This document shows, piece by piece, positions 33,134 through 42,762 of a DNA stretch of 49,623 bases (the stretch's first letter is position 1; each line of letters opens with the position of its first letter). The position numbers and the translations under genes were made by a program. The stretch lies in contig JALHNQ010000022.1 of NCBI GenBank assembly GCA_022843405.1, positions 1-49,623 on the forward strand, in the 5' to 3' direction. This DNA is from Methylocystis sp. Lineage in GTDB: Bacteria > Pseudomonadota > Alphaproteobacteria > Rhizobiales > Beijerinckiaceae. The notes under the pieces were generated by a model, which searched no databases, was not told the DNA's origin, and saw only the letters and a list, made by a program, of their open reading frames with translations.

Positions 33134-34024
33134 ATGTCAGCCCATACCGCAGACCCCGAAACTTTTATACGCGCGCTACCGCTCTGGCGCGGGCCGATCG
33201 ACATCGCGCCCTTGCTCGGAGGCATCACCAATAAGAACTATGTCGTCGCCGACGGCGACCGGCGCGTCGTCGTTCGCCTCGGCGGCGACATCCCGGTTCA
33301 TGGCGTGATGCGCTTCAATGAATTGGCGGCGAGCAGGGCCGCGGGCGCCGCCGGCGTGTCGCCGAAGGTTCTTTATTCGGCGCCGATGGCGCTCGCGCTC
33401 GAATTTATTTCCGGCCGCACCTATGAAGCTCAGGACGTGCGCGCAAATCGTCGGCGCTGCGTCGATCTCGTCAAGCGCGTTCATCGCGAGCTTGCACGGC
33501 ATTTGCGCGGGCCGACGCTGGCGTTCAACGTCTTTCATGTGATCCGCGACTACGCCCACACGCTCGCCGACGACCAAAGCCGGATCGCGCCGCAATTGCC
33601 GCGTTTGCTCGCGGCGAGCGAAGTCCTGGAAAAATCCGTCGGTCCGATCGATCTCGTTTTTGGCCACAATGACCTCCTCGCCGCCAATTTCATCGATGAC
33701 GGACGACGCCTTTGGCTCGTCGATTGGGATTATACGGGCTGGAATTCGCCGCTGTTCGATCTTGGCGGGCTCTCGTCGAACAACGGCTTCGACGCCGCGG
33801 ACGACGACGCGATGCTTGAGGAATATTTCGAATCGGCGCCCACCGATGCGCTGCGCCGCCGGTTCAAGGCGATGCTGTGCGCCTCGCTCCTGCGCGAGGC
33901 GCTGTGGAGTTTTGTGTCGGAAAGCCGATCGGCGATCGATTTCGACTATGTCTCTTATTCCGATGAAAATATGAGTCGCTTCGAGGGCGCCTGGGCGGCG
34001 TTCCAGCGGATGGAAAAGGCATGA
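33134..34024 (+). CDS. Choline/ethanolamine-kinase-like phosphotransferase
   Basis: A 296-residue APH-fold kinase. LLGGITNKNYVVADGDRRVVVRLGGD (about 21-46) is the nucleotide loop, HRELARHLRG a middle segment, and the catalytic loop is FGHNDLLAANFIDD, followed by LWLVDWDYTGWNSPLFDLG with the metal-binding Asp. This is the choline/ethanolamine kinase (LicA) branch; hydroxylysine kinases share the same build. The start is placed at ATG 33134, close after CGGAG. It overlaps the next gene by 4 bases, implying tight coupling with the FAD oxidoreductase. Confidence 0.82.
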   Translation: MSAHTADPETFIRALPLWRGPIDIAPLLGGITNKNYVVADGDRRVVVRLGGDIPVHGVMRFNELAASRAAGAAGVSPKVLYSAPMALALEFISGRTYEAQDVRANRRRCVDLVKRVHRELARHLRGPTLAFNVFHVIRDYAHTLADDQSRIAPQLPRLLAASEVLEKSVGPIDLVFGHNDLLAANFIDDGRRLWLVDWDYTGWNSPLFDLGGLSSNNGFDAADDDAMLEEYFESAPTDALRRRFKAMLCASLLREALWSFVSESRSAIDFDYVSYSDENMSRFEGAWAAFQRMEKA

Positions 34025-36468
34025 CCGATCTTCCGCGAAGCGCGCAGATTGTCGTTGTCGGCGGCGGCATCGTCGGATGCTCGGTCGCTTACCACCTCGC
34101 CAAGCGCGGCGTCGAGACGCTGCTCATTGAACGCCATCAACTCTCATCGGGGTCGACATGGCATGCCGCCGGACTCATTGGCCAGTTGCGGACCAACGCC
34201 AATATCACCAAGCTGCTTGGCTATTCGGTCGAGCTTTACGATCGGCTCGAAGCAGAGACCGGCTATGCCACCGGCTGGCGGCGAAATGGCGGGCTACGCC
34301 TCGCATGCAACGCCGATCGATGGATCGAAGTCAAACGGCAGGCTACGTCCGCGAGGAGTTTCGGCCTGGAGATGCAGCTTCTGAGCGCCAAGGAGGCGCA
34401 GGCGCTCTGGCCGCTGATGAATGTCGATGATGTCGTCGGCGCGGCTTTCCTGCCGACTGACGGACAGGCGAATCCTTCAGACATCACCCAGGCGCTGGCG
34501 AAGGGCGCGCGGCTCGCCGGCGCGAAGCTTGTCGAAGGCGTCGCCGTGACGGATTTCGTCATCGAGAACGAATGCGTGCGCGGGGTCGCCACCAATCGCG
34601 GCCCCGTCTCCTGCGAAAAGCTGGTGCTCTGTGCCGGTCTGTGGACGCAGCCGCTCGCCGCGCGCGCCGGCGTCGCCGTTCCGCTCTCCGCGGTTCACCA
34701 TCAATATATCGTGACCGAAAAAATCGACGGCGTGACCAGCAATCTGCCGACACTGCGCGATCCGGATCGGCTGACCTACTACAAGGAAGAGGTCGGCGGC
34801 CTCGTCATGGGCGGCTATGAGCCCAATCCCGTGCCCTGGTCGTCGGGCGTCGTTCCCGAGGATTTCGCCTTCCGGCTTCTTGAAGACGACTGGGATCATT
34901 TCGAGCCGATCATGAATCTTGCGCTCGGCCGCGTGCCGGCGCTCGCCGGGGCTGGCGTCAAGCAGATGATCAACGGCCTCGAAAGCTTCACGCCCGACGG
35001 CAATTGGATGATCGGCGAAGCGCCGGAGGTGCGCAATTTCTTCATCGGCGCTGGCTTCAACGCCTTCGGCATCGCCTCTGCCGGCGGGGCCGGCATGGCG
35101 CTTGCGGAATGGGCGGCCGACGGCGAACAGCCGTTCGATCTCTGGCCGGTCGACATAAGCCGCTTCGGCGCGCCGCATAGGGATCCGGCCTGGGTGCGCG
35201 TGCGGACGCTCGAAGCCTATGCGCGCCACTACAGCATCGCCTGGCCCTTCGAAGAGTTTACCTCTGGACGGCCGCTGCGGCGTTCGCCTTTATATGAGCG
35301 GCTGAAGGCTAAAGGCGCGTGCTTCGGCGAGAAGATGGGTTTCGAACGGCCCAACTGGTTCGCGAATCTGAGCGTCGGCGAAGAGCCGGTGGATCGCTAT
35401 TCTTTCGGCCGGCCGGGATGGTTCGACGCCGTCGGGCGCGAGCATCGCGTCTGCCGGGAGGCGGCGGCGTTGTTCGACCAGACGAGCTTCGCCAAGGCGC
35501 TCGTCGTCGGCAAGGACGCCGAAGCGGCGCTGTCCTGGATCGCCGCGAACGATGTCGCCAAGCCGCCCGGCGCCGTCGCCTACACGCAATTGTTGAACGC
35601 CAAAGGCGGAATCGAAAGCGATCTGACGATCACGCGCTTGGCGAAGGATCGCTTCTATGTCGTGACCGGGACGGCCTTCGGCACGCATGACTTCGATTGG
35701 ATCAGGCGATCGATTCCTCAAGGATTGGACGCGACCCTCGTCGACGTCACTTCTGCGAATTCGGTATTGGCGTTGATGGGACCGCGCGCCCGCGACATTC
35801 TGCAATCCTGCTGCGACGATGATCTTGCAAACGCCGCCTTTCCTTTTATGAGCGCCCGCGAAATCCGCTTGGCCGGCGCGCCGGTTCTGGCGATCCGCGT
35901 CACTTATGTCGGCGAACTCGGCTGGGAGCTTCACATCCCTGTCGATTTCGCGGTCTCGGTCTATGACGCGCTTGTCGAGGCGAGCGCGCCGTTCGGACTT
36001 GTCGACTCCGGATACAGGGCGATCGAATCCCTTCGTCTGGAAAAGGGCTACCGCGCCTGGGGCGCCGATATCGGTCCCGATCATACGCCACCGATGGCGG
36101 GCCTGGGCTTCGCCGTCAAGATGAAGTCCGGCGCGCCGTTTCAGGGCAGGGAGGCGCTCGTTCGATTGGCCGGTGCGCCCTTGCCGCGCCTTCTCGCCGG
36201 CTTCGTTGTCGATGACCCTGACATCACGTTGCTGGGACGCGAAACCATCTATCGCAACGGCGCGCGGGTCGGCTGGCTGTCGAGCGGCGGCTATGGTTAT
36301 TCGATCGGCAAGGCGATCGGCTACGGCTACGTTCGTCACCCCGACGGCGTCGATCCGACCTTTGTCCTCTCGGGCGACTATCAGCTTGAAATAGCCGGCG
36401 AGCGCCGGCCGGCGGCCGTCTCGCTATCGCCATTTTACGACCCCAAGGGCGAGCGCATTCGCGCCTGA
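34021..36468 (+). CDS. DMGDH/sarcosine-dehydrogenase-like FAD enzyme with GcvT domain
   Basis: An 815-residue protein. The N-terminal Rossmann FAD motif VVGGGIVGCSVAYHLAKRG (about 11-29) is followed by SSGSTWHAAGL (about 41-51), whose His is the covalent FAD site in dimethylglycine oxidase/dehydrogenase relatives. A FAO linker domain spans about 380-440. The C-terminal half is a tetrahydrofolate-binding aminomethyltransferase-like module (MGPRARDILQ, YVGELGWELHIP, GYRAIESLRLEKGYRAWG). The family oxidises N-methyl groups and captures the one-carbon unit on folate. The coupled kinase suggests an amino-alcohol or a phosphorylated amine as substrate; this is inference. Confidence 0.87.
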   Translation: MTDLPRSAQIVVVGGGIVGCSVAYHLAKRGVETLLIERHQLSSGSTWHAAGLIGQLRTNANITKLLGYSVELYDRLEAETGYATGWRRNGGLRLACNADRWIEVKRQATSARSFGLEMQLLSAKEAQALWPLMNVDDVVGAAFLPTDGQANPSDITQALAKGARLAGAKLVEGVAVTDFVIENECVRGVATNRGPVSCEKLVLCAGLWTQPLAARAGVAVPLSAVHHQYIVTEKIDGVTSNLPTLRDPDRLTYYKEEVGGLVMGGYEPNPVPWSSGVVPEDFAFRLLEDDWDHFEPIMNLALGRVPALAGAGVKQMINGLESFTPDGNWMIGEAPEVRNFFIGAGFNAFGIASAGGAGMALAEWAADGEQPFDLWPVDISRFGAPHRDPAWVRVRTLEAYARHYSIAWPFEEFTSGRPLRRSPLYERLKAKGACFGEKMGFERPNWFANLSVGEEPVDRYSFGRPGWFDAVGREHRVCREAAALFDQTSFAKALVVGKDAEAALSWIAANDVAKPPGAVAYTQLLNAKGGIESDLTITRLAKDRFYVVTGTAFGTHDFDWIRRSIPQGLDATLVDVTSANSVLALMGPRARDILQSCCDDDLANAAFPFMSAREIRLAGAPVLAIRVTYVGELGWELHIPVDFAVSVYDALVEASAPFGLVDSGYRAIESLRLEKGYRAWGADIGPDHTPPMAGLGFAVKMKSGAPFQGREALVRLAGAPLPRLLAGFVVDDPDITLLGRETIYRNGARVGWLSSGGYGYSIGKAIGYGYVRHPDGVDPTFVLSGDYQLEIAGERRPAAVSLSPFYDPKGERIRA

Positions 36469-36477
36469 CCGCTGCGC

Positions 36478-37722
36478 CTATGCGTCGAGATGCTGACCGG
36501 CGCCTGCCGCCGCGTCGCCGACGTCGCGCGGGGCGTCAAATGTCGAGATCGTCTCCTCGACCGCGTCGAGCGCAAAATCGAGGTCATCTTGAGAGATGAC
36601 GAAGGGCGGCGCTAGGCGAACGACGGTGCGATGCGTGGCGGTCGTCAGCACCCCCTTGGCGATCAGCTTCTCGCACACTTCTCGCGCGTTCGCATAGCGC
36701 GGGTCCAGCTCCACGCCAGCCCATAGGCCGCGGCCGCGAATCTCCTTGATCGCTGGTAGGCGCATCGCGTCCAGCCGTTGCAGCATTCTCGCGCCGAGCG
36801 CCTGACTGCGCTCGACCAGCCGCTCATCGCGAATGACGCATAGCGCTTCGAGCCCGACGGCGGCGGCCAGAGTGTTGCCGCCGAAGGTCGACCCATGCGA
36901 GCCAGGCGTGAACACGTCCATCACTTCACGCTTCGCCACGAAGGCGGAAACCGGCAGCACGCCGCCGCCGAGCGCCTTACCGAGCGTGACGCCATCGGGG
37001 AGGACCTTCTCATGTTCGAAGGCGAACCACGTTCCGCTGCGTCCCAACCCGGATTGCACCTCGTCGAGCAGCAGCAAGACGCCGCGCGCGTCGCACAGCC
37101 GGCGGAGCCCCGCGAGCCAGCCGTCGGGCGGTACGATGATGCCCGCTTCGCCCTGGATCGGTTCGACCAAAATGGCGGCGGTATTGGGCGTGACGGCGGC
37201 TTCGAACGCCGCGAGATCGCCAAAGCGCGCCGCGCGAAAGCCCGGCATGAACGGACCGAATCCGTCGCGATATTCGCTCTCCGACGAAAAACTGATGATC
37301 GTCGTGGTGCGGCCGTGAAAATTGCCTTCGGCGACGATGATCTCCGGATCGGCGATCCCTTTGACGCGACTGCCCCAGCGCCGCGCCGCCTTGATCGCCG
37401 TCTCGACAGCCTCGGCCCCGGTATTCATCGGCAGAGCGGCGTCGAGCCCCGTGACTTTGCAGAGTTCGTCGAGAAACGGGCCGAGCCTGTCATCGTAAAA
37501 AGCGCGGGACGGCACGGCGAGACGCTGTGCCTGCTCGGCAAGCTTGGCAAGAATGCGCGGATGAGCGTGGCCAAGGCTGACCGCCGAATAGGCGCTCATC
37601 ATGTCGATGTAGCGCCGGCCTTCCACGTCCCATAGATAGGCGCCCTGTCCGCGCGCGAGCATGACGGGCAGCGGATCGTAGTTTCCGGCGACGTGCGAGT
37701 TCCTGAACGTGGAGCGATCCAT
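36478..37722 (-). CDS. Class III aminotransferase, ornithine/lysine delta-type
   Basis: The protein has 414 residues from ATG 37722. The ornithine-aminotransferase signature is strong: NYDPLPVMLARGQGAYLWDVEGRRYIDMMSAYSAV at the start, PMNTGAEAVETAIKAARRWG, GNFHGRTTTIISFS, LLLDEVQSGLGRSG, and the PLP lysine in TLGKALGGG. It transfers the terminal amino group of a diamino acid to 2-oxoglutarate, giving a semialdehyde. The opposite-strand ALDH7 gene makes lysine a credible substrate (yielding aminoadipate semialdehyde), though ornithine or a phospho-lyase reaction cannot be excluded. A start at 37824 would leave only 27 bases for two divergent promoters. Confidence 0.85.
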   Translation of the reverse strand: MDRSTFRNSHVAGNYDPLPVMLARGQGAYLWDVEGRRYIDMMSAYSAVSLGHAHPRILAKLAEQAQRLAVPSRAFYDDRLGPFLDELCKVTGLDAALPMNTGAEAVETAIKAARRWGSRVKGIADPEIIVAEGNFHGRTTTIISFSSESEYRDGFGPFMPGFRAARFGDLAAFEAAVTPNTAAILVEPIQGEAGIIVPPDGWLAGLRRLCDARGVLLLLDEVQSGLGRSGTWFAFEHEKVLPDGVTLGKALGGGVLPVSAFVAKREVMDVFTPGSHGSTFGGNTLAAAVGLEALCVIRDERLVERSQALGARMLQRLDAMRLPAIKEIRGRGLWAGVELDPRYANAREVCEKLIAKGVLTTATHRTVVRLAPPFVISQDDLDFALDAVEETISTFDAPRDVGDAAAGAGQHLDA

Positions 37723-37851
37723 TTCCGAGAGCTTTTTGCGCGCATCCGCATGAGAAAGGCGCGTGAGGACATTTGCGTGATTAAAGCATACATAGGCGGA
37801 TACGACAGGCTGCGCCAGCCGCATAAGTCATGACCATCATCGGGAGTCGAA

Positions 37852-39390
37852 ATGGAGGCGCGCGTTCCGCATGCCGATGTGGCCGCCGAAACTGCGGCCC
37901 TTCTGGAACAATTTGGCGTGGATTCTCGCAGGTTCACGCGAGGGTCTCTGACCATACGCACGCCGATTACCGGCGAGATCGTCGCGCATGTCGAGAGCGC
38001 CGAATCAATGATCGCGCAGCAGACCATCGCGCGCGCCGAGGCTGCGTTTCACGTCTGGCGCAGCCTCCCGGCGCCGCGCCGGGGCGAGTTCGTGCGCCTG
38101 CTTGGCGAAGAGCTGCGCACGGCCAAGGCCGAGCTGGCGCACCTCGTCACGATCGAGGCCGGGAAAATTACGACGGAAGGTCTCGGCGAAGTTCAGGAGA
38201 TGATCGACATCTGCGACCTCGCCGTCGGCCTGTCGCGGCAGCTCCACGGATTGACCATCGCCACCGAACGCCGCGGCCATCGCATGATGGAGACATGGCA
38301 TCCGCTGGGCGTCGCCGGCGTCATCACCAGCTTCAACTTTCCCGTCGCCGTCTGGGCTTGGAATGCGGCGCTCGCGCTCGTCTGCGGGAATGCGGTAGTG
38401 TGGAAGCCGTCGGAAAAAACTCCGCTCGTCGCGCTGGCGACGCAGGCGCTCGTCGAGCGCGCCGCCGGGCGTTTCGGCGATGCGCCGGAGGGTCTTTGCA
38501 GCCTGCTCGTGGGCGGGCGCGAGATCGGCGAGGCGCTGGTCGAAGACGCCCGGGTCCGGCTGGTTTCCGCGACAGGGTCGACCGCCATGGGCCGCGCCGT
38601 CGCGCCGCGCCTCGCGCGCCGTTTTGCGCGATCGATCCTCGAACTTGGCGGCAACAACGCCGCCATCGTGTGCGCCTCCGCGCCGCTCGACCTCACGGGG
38701 CGGGCGATCGCCTTCGCGGCGATGGGCACGGCGGGCCAGCGCTGCACGAGCTTGCGCCGCCTGATCGTGCATGAAGACGTTCATGACGAGCTTCTCACGC
38801 GGTTGCGACGCGCGTACGCTTCAGTTTCTGTCGGCGATCCTCGTGACGCCTCTACGCTCATTGGCCCGCTGATCGACGAGAGCGCCTATGCGGCGATGCG
38901 CGCCGCACTCGACGACGCCCGCGGCGCGGGGGGCGCTGTCTTTGGCGGCGAACGCCTGCTTGCGGAAAAATATCCCGACGCCTTCTATGTGCGTCCGGCG
39001 CTGGTGGACATGCCGGACCAGGCGGAGGTCGTGCGGCGCGAGACATTCGCGCCCATCCTCTATGTGATGAAATTCCGCAGCCTCGACGAAGCGATCAGGC
39101 TGAACAATGATGTCGCGCATGGGTTGGCGTCGTCGATCTTCACGGCGCGTCTCGATGAAGCCGAAAGATTCATGGCCGCCGACGGCTCTGACTGCGGCAT
39201 CGCCAATGTGAACATCGGGCCGTCCGGCGCCGAAATCGGCGGGGCGTTCGGCGGCGAGAAGGATACGGGCGGCGGCCGCGAAGCGGGCTCCGACTGCTGG
39301 AAGTCCTACATGCGCCGCGCCACCAACACGATCAATTATTCGGGCGAATTGCCGCTGGCCCAGGGGGTCAAATTCGATTTGGAGGCTTAG
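37852..39390 (+). CDS. amaB: ALDH7-type aldehyde dehydrogenase (aminoadipate semialdehyde)
   Basis: A 512-residue NAD-dependent aldehyde dehydrogenase. FNFPVAVWAWN with Asn162, ELGGNNA with Glu264 and GQRCTSLRRL with the nucleophile Cys298 are all present. The antiquitin-specific C-terminal motif RRATNTINYSGELPLAQGVKFD is complete. ALDH7 enzymes oxidise 2-aminoadipate 6-semialdehyde (in equilibrium with piperideine-6-carboxylate) in lysine breakdown. ATG 37852 follows GGGAG. It is followed by the HglS-type gene after 76 bases, matching the next step but one of lysine catabolism. Confidence 0.9.
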   Translation: MEARVPHADVAAETAALLEQFGVDSRRFTRGSLTIRTPITGEIVAHVESAESMIAQQTIARAEAAFHVWRSLPAPRRGEFVRLLGEELRTAKAELAHLVTIEAGKITTEGLGEVQEMIDICDLAVGLSRQLHGLTIATERRGHRMMETWHPLGVAGVITSFNFPVAVWAWNAALALVCGNAVVWKPSEKTPLVALATQALVERAAGRFGDAPEGLCSLLVGGREIGEALVEDARVRLVSATGSTAMGRAVAPRLARRFARSILELGGNNAAIVCASAPLDLTGRAIAFAAMGTAGQRCTSLRRLIVHEDVHDELLTRLRRAYASVSVGDPRDASTLIGPLIDESAYAAMRAALDDARGAGGAVFGGERLLAEKYPDAFYVRPALVDMPDQAEVVRRETFAPILYVMKFRSLDEAIRLNNDVAHGLASSIFTARLDEAERFMAADGSDCGIANVNIGPSGAEIGGAFGGEKDTGGGREAGSDCWKSYMRRATNTINYSGELPLAQGVKFDLEA

Positions 39391-39466
39391 CCCCAATGCT
39401 GCTGCATGATTTTCCCGCGCCGAATACCTAAATGCGGGGAGCGACCATCGATCGGTCAGGGCTGCG

Positions 39467-40870
39467 ATGAACGAGTCTTCTGCTTCCGCCGACGCCATTC
39501 GGGCGATGTTCGCCTCGGCGATATCGGACATGTATCAGGCGGAAGCGCCGCAGTATCGGGCGATGAAGGCGCTTGTCGCCGACATCAATCGGCAGGCGCT
39601 CGGCGACGACCCGCAGCTTGAGCGCCGGTTGCTGGAGAGAGACGAACTCGGACGACTCGACGTCGAACGCCATGGCGCCATTCGCGTCGGAACGGCCGAA
39701 GAATTGTCGATGCTGCGCCGGCTGTTCGCGATTATGGGAATGGCGCCGGTCGGCTATTACGATTTGTCGGTCGCTGGACTTCCCGTGCATTCGACCGCCT
39801 TCCGGCCGATCGGCGAAGCCGCGATGCGGGCGTGCCCGTTTCGTATCTTCGCCTCGCTTCTCAGACTGGATCTCATCGCCGATCCGCAAGCGCGAGAGAT
39901 CGCGGCAAGGGTTCTCGCTCAGCGCGACATATTCACGCCGCGCTGCCGCATGCTGATCGATATCCACGAGATGCGTGGCTTTGACGATGACGAGGCGCGC
40001 GAATTCGTCATTGAAGCGACACAGACGTTTCGCTGGAACGGGCAGGCGACGGTCTCATCCGACGTCTATCAGAAGCTCTATGCGACGCATCCGCTGCTCG
40101 CCGACATTGTTTGCTTCAAAGGGCCGCATATCAACCATCTCACCTTGCATGCGCTCGATATCGACGCCGTGCATGCCGCAATGGCGGTGCGCGGCATGAA
40201 TCCGAAGGCGATTATCGAAGGGCCGCCGCGCTGGCGCTGCCCCATTCTGCTGCGCCAGACGAGCTTTAGGGCGAGTCCCGAGCCTGTCGACTTCATCGAG
40301 GAAGGCGGCCGGCGCGTCGCCGGAGCACATGCCGCGCGCTTCGGCGAGATCGAACAGAGAGGCGCCGCGCTGACCGCAAAGGGCCGCGCGCTTTACGACA
40401 GGATTCTCGCCGAGGCGCAGGCCGAGGCTCCGCTCGCGACAGATGGCGCAAATGCAGTTGCCTTCAACGCGGCGCTGACCCGACGCTTTGCGGCGTTCCC
40501 CGACGATGATGAGACGCTGAGACGCGAGAAGCTCGCTTTCTTCCGCTATTCTCCCGATGCAAGCGCGCGGGCAGGGGAGCCGGCGTCCCATCCGTCGCTG
40601 GAGGATCTTCTGCGGAGCGGAGTTCTGCGCGCCGAACCGATTCTTTACGAAGATTTTCTGCCGGTCAGCGCCGCCGGCATTTTTCGCTCGAATCTCGGGG
40701 ATCAACGGGCGGAAGAATTCATCGAGCGCGCCGACCGATGCGCCTTCGAGACGGCGCTCGGCGCGCCGGTCGTTGACGAACTCGCGCTCTATGAAGAGGC
40801 GGAAACGCGCTCTCTCGCAATAAGCCTTGAGGCGCTTGGCCTCGATTGCGTCGCCGCTTCGCAACCTTGA
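39467..40870 (+). CDS. hglS: 2-oxoadipate dioxygenase/decarboxylase (HglS, DUF1338)
   Basis: A 467-residue DUF1338 protein of the vicinal-oxygen-chelate-like metalloenzyme group. Likely Fe(II) ligands and substrate residues are in GLPVHSTAFRP (His108, Arg113), GPHINHLTLHALDID (His221/His224) and FGEIEQRG (Glu294/Glu296). Characterised HglS converts 2-oxoadipate to D-2-hydroxyglutarate, closing a lysine route to 2-oxoglutarate. Position directly after the ALDH7 gene supports that role. The aminoadipate aminotransferase and D-2-hydroxyglutarate dehydrogenase steps are not assigned in this window. Confidence 0.88.
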   Translation: MNESSASADAIRAMFASAISDMYQAEAPQYRAMKALVADINRQALGDDPQLERRLLERDELGRLDVERHGAIRVGTAEELSMLRRLFAIMGMAPVGYYDLSVAGLPVHSTAFRPIGEAAMRACPFRIFASLLRLDLIADPQAREIAARVLAQRDIFTPRCRMLIDIHEMRGFDDDEAREFVIEATQTFRWNGQATVSSDVYQKLYATHPLLADIVCFKGPHINHLTLHALDIDAVHAAMAVRGMNPKAIIEGPPRWRCPILLRQTSFRASPEPVDFIEEGGRRVAGAHAARFGEIEQRGAALTAKGRALYDRILAEAQAEAPLATDGANAVAFNAALTRRFAAFPDDDETLRREKLAFFRYSPDASARAGEPASHPSLEDLLRSGVLRAEPILYEDFLPVSAAGIFRSNLGDQRAEEFIERADRCAFETALGAPVVDELALYEEAETRSLAISLEALGLDCVAASQP

Positions 40871-41012
40871 AAAAACGCGCCGAGCGGAAATCGACGCGAT
40901 GTTGGCGGCTCTGGTCGAGAAAAACGGCGAACGTTTCCGCTGTGCGAGCAACCGAGCTTTAGCGCGCTATTTACCGTAGCGGCGCCGCTTGGGAGCGGGC
41001 GAGGTCAAGGGA

Positions 41013-42296
41013 ATGACCATGGACAGCGCGCGATATCACAAGGCCAGCATCGGCGACCGTTTGCTTCAGCCGGAAACGCTGATGTTGAGTTATGGCTATG
41101 ACCCGGCGCTGTCTGAAGGGTCGGTCAAGCCGCCGGTGTTTCTGACCTCGACCTTCGTGTTTCGAACCGCCGAGCACGGCCGTGACTTCTTCGACTATAT
41201 GGCCGGCCGTCGCGCGCCGCCAGAAGGCGAAGAGTCCGGCCTCGTCTATTCGCGCTTCAACCATCCCAATCTCGAGATTGTCGAGGATCGTCTGGCGATC
41301 TACGAACATGCCGAATGCGGTCTCGTCTTTTCCTCCGGCATGTCGGCGATCGTCACGACGATTCTTTCGTTTGCGCGACCCGGAGAAACCATTCTGCGCA
41401 GCCGTCCGCTCTATGGCGGCACTGAAGTTCTCATCGACAAGACGCTCGCCCCGTTCGGCTTGACGGGCGTCGGCTTCACGGACGGGCTTGACGAAGAAAA
41501 CATCCGCGCCGCCGCCGAACGCGCGATGAGCATCGGGCGGATTGCGATGATTTTCATCGAGACGCCGTCCAATCCGATGAACAGCCTCGTCGACGTCGCG
41601 CTGGTGCGGCGCATCGCCGAAGACATCGAGGCGAAGCAGGGCGCGCGCCCGGTCATTTGCTGCGACAATACGCTGCTCGGCCCGGTTTTCCAGTCGCCGC
41701 TGCGCCACGGCGCCGATCTGTCACTCTATTCGCTGACCAAATATGTCGGCGGACATAGCGATCTCATCGGCGGCGCTGTCGTCGGCGACTGCGCGCATCT
41801 CAAGACGATTCGGGCGATGCGCAGCGCCATCGGCACACAGCTCGATCCGCATTCCTGCTGGATGCTCGGCCGGTCGCTCGAAACCCTGTCGTTGCGCATG
41901 AACCGGGCCGCCGAGAACGCGGCGATCGTCGCGACATTTCTGGCGGGCCACTCCAAAGTCGCCTGCGTTCATTACCCGCCGCTGCTGCCGCCCGATCATC
42001 CCCAGCGCATGCTGATGGAGCGTCAGTCCACATCTGCCGGTTCGACCTTCTCATTTGAGGTCGTCGGCGGGCAGGCGGAGGCTTTCGCCTTTCTCAATCG
42101 ACTTCAGATTTTCAAGCTCGCCGTGAGTCTGGGCGGCTCGGAATCCTTGATCTGCCACCCGGCGACCACGGTGCATTCGGGGCTGACCGAGGACGCCCGG
42201 CAGGAAATCGGCATCACGCCGTCGCTCATTCGCGCCTCGATCGGCATCGAGCATCCCGACGATCTCATCGCCGACCTCACGCTGGCGTTTGGTTGA
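41013..42296 (+). CDS. Cystathionine gamma-synthase family PLP enzyme
   Basis: A 427-residue Cys/Met-metabolism PLP enzyme. [40 protein letters not shown] is the N-terminal block of an alphaproteobacterial subgroup. [17 protein letters not shown] and [15 protein letters not shown] follow, then [16 protein letters not shown] with the PLP lysine and [19 protein letters not shown] near the end. Beta/gamma elimination or replacement on a thiol-amino acid is the family chemistry, but the substrate of this subgroup is unknown to me. ATG 41013 follows GAGG; ATG 41019 is also possible. It lies 142 bases after hglS; that gap shows no gene. Confidence 0.85.
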   Translation: MTMDSARYHKASIGDRLLQPETLMLSYGYDPALSEGSVKPPVFLTSTFVFRTAEHGRDFFDYMAGRRAPPEGEESGLVYSRFNHPNLEIVEDRLAIYEHAECGLVFSSGMSAIVTTILSFARPGETILRSRPLYGGTEVLIDKTLAPFGLTGVGFTDGLDEENIRAAAERAMSIGRIAMIFIETPSNPMNSLVDVALVRRIAEDIEAKQGARPVICCDNTLLGPVFQSPLRHGADLSLYSLTKYVGGHSDLIGGAVVGDCAHLKTIRAMRSAIGTQLDPHSCWMLGRSLETLSLRMNRAAENAAIVATFLAGHSKVACVHYPPLLPPDHPQRMLMERQSTSAGSTFSFEVVGGQAEAFAFLNRLQIFKLAVSLGGSESLICHPATTVHSGLTEDARQEIGITPSLIRASIGIEHPDDLIADLTLAFG

Positions 42297-42416
42297 GTAA
42301 GCGTGGGCTTTACCTCTGGCGGTCGGAAGCGTCGCGCCGGGCCCTGTCAAAACGCCGCGCGCGGACATATGTATCAACTGTCTGTTAGCGGTCCGAAATC
42401 GAGCAGAGACTGGACA

Positions 42417-42749
42417 ATGAGAATAGCTAAGGAAATACGAGACGACCGCACCGTTTTGAGCATCCAGGAAGATCGCATCGATGCGCATAATTCCGGCGAG
42501 CTTAAGAATCTGGTCCTAAAAACGCTAGAAGGCGGCGCACAAAACTTGGTGATCGATCTCGCGAGAGTTCAATTCATCGACAGTTCGGGTCTGGGCGCTC
42601 TACTTTCCGGCTATAAAAACGCGAATTTGCGCTCGAGCGGGTTCGCTTTGGCGGGGCTACAGCCGCGCGTCAGATCGATGTTCGAATTGACGCGGCTACA
42701 TAGAGTTTTCGACATTTATCCAAGCCTGCAACTGGCGCTGAGCGCCTGA
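42417..42749 (+). CDS. STAS domain anti-sigma factor antagonist (RsbV/SpoIIAA-like)
   Basis: A 110-residue single STAS domain: VLSIQEDRIDAHNSGELKNLV near the start and LARVQFIDSSGLGALLSGYKN (about 48-68) with the phosphorylatable serine at 56 or 57. In partner switching it binds the RsbW-type kinase when unphosphorylated. It lies 13 bases upstream of that kinase gene. The in-frame extension to 42303 adds 38 unconserved residues and is rejected. The 120 bases before it probably contain the promoter of the four-gene run. Confidence 0.88.
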   Translation: MRIAKEIRDDRTVLSIQEDRIDAHNSGELKNLVLKTLEGGAQNLVIDLARVQFIDSSGLGALLSGYKNANLRSSGFALAGLQPRVRSMFELTRLHRVFDIYPSLQLALSA

Positions 42750-42762
42750 ATGGGGACGGGCG

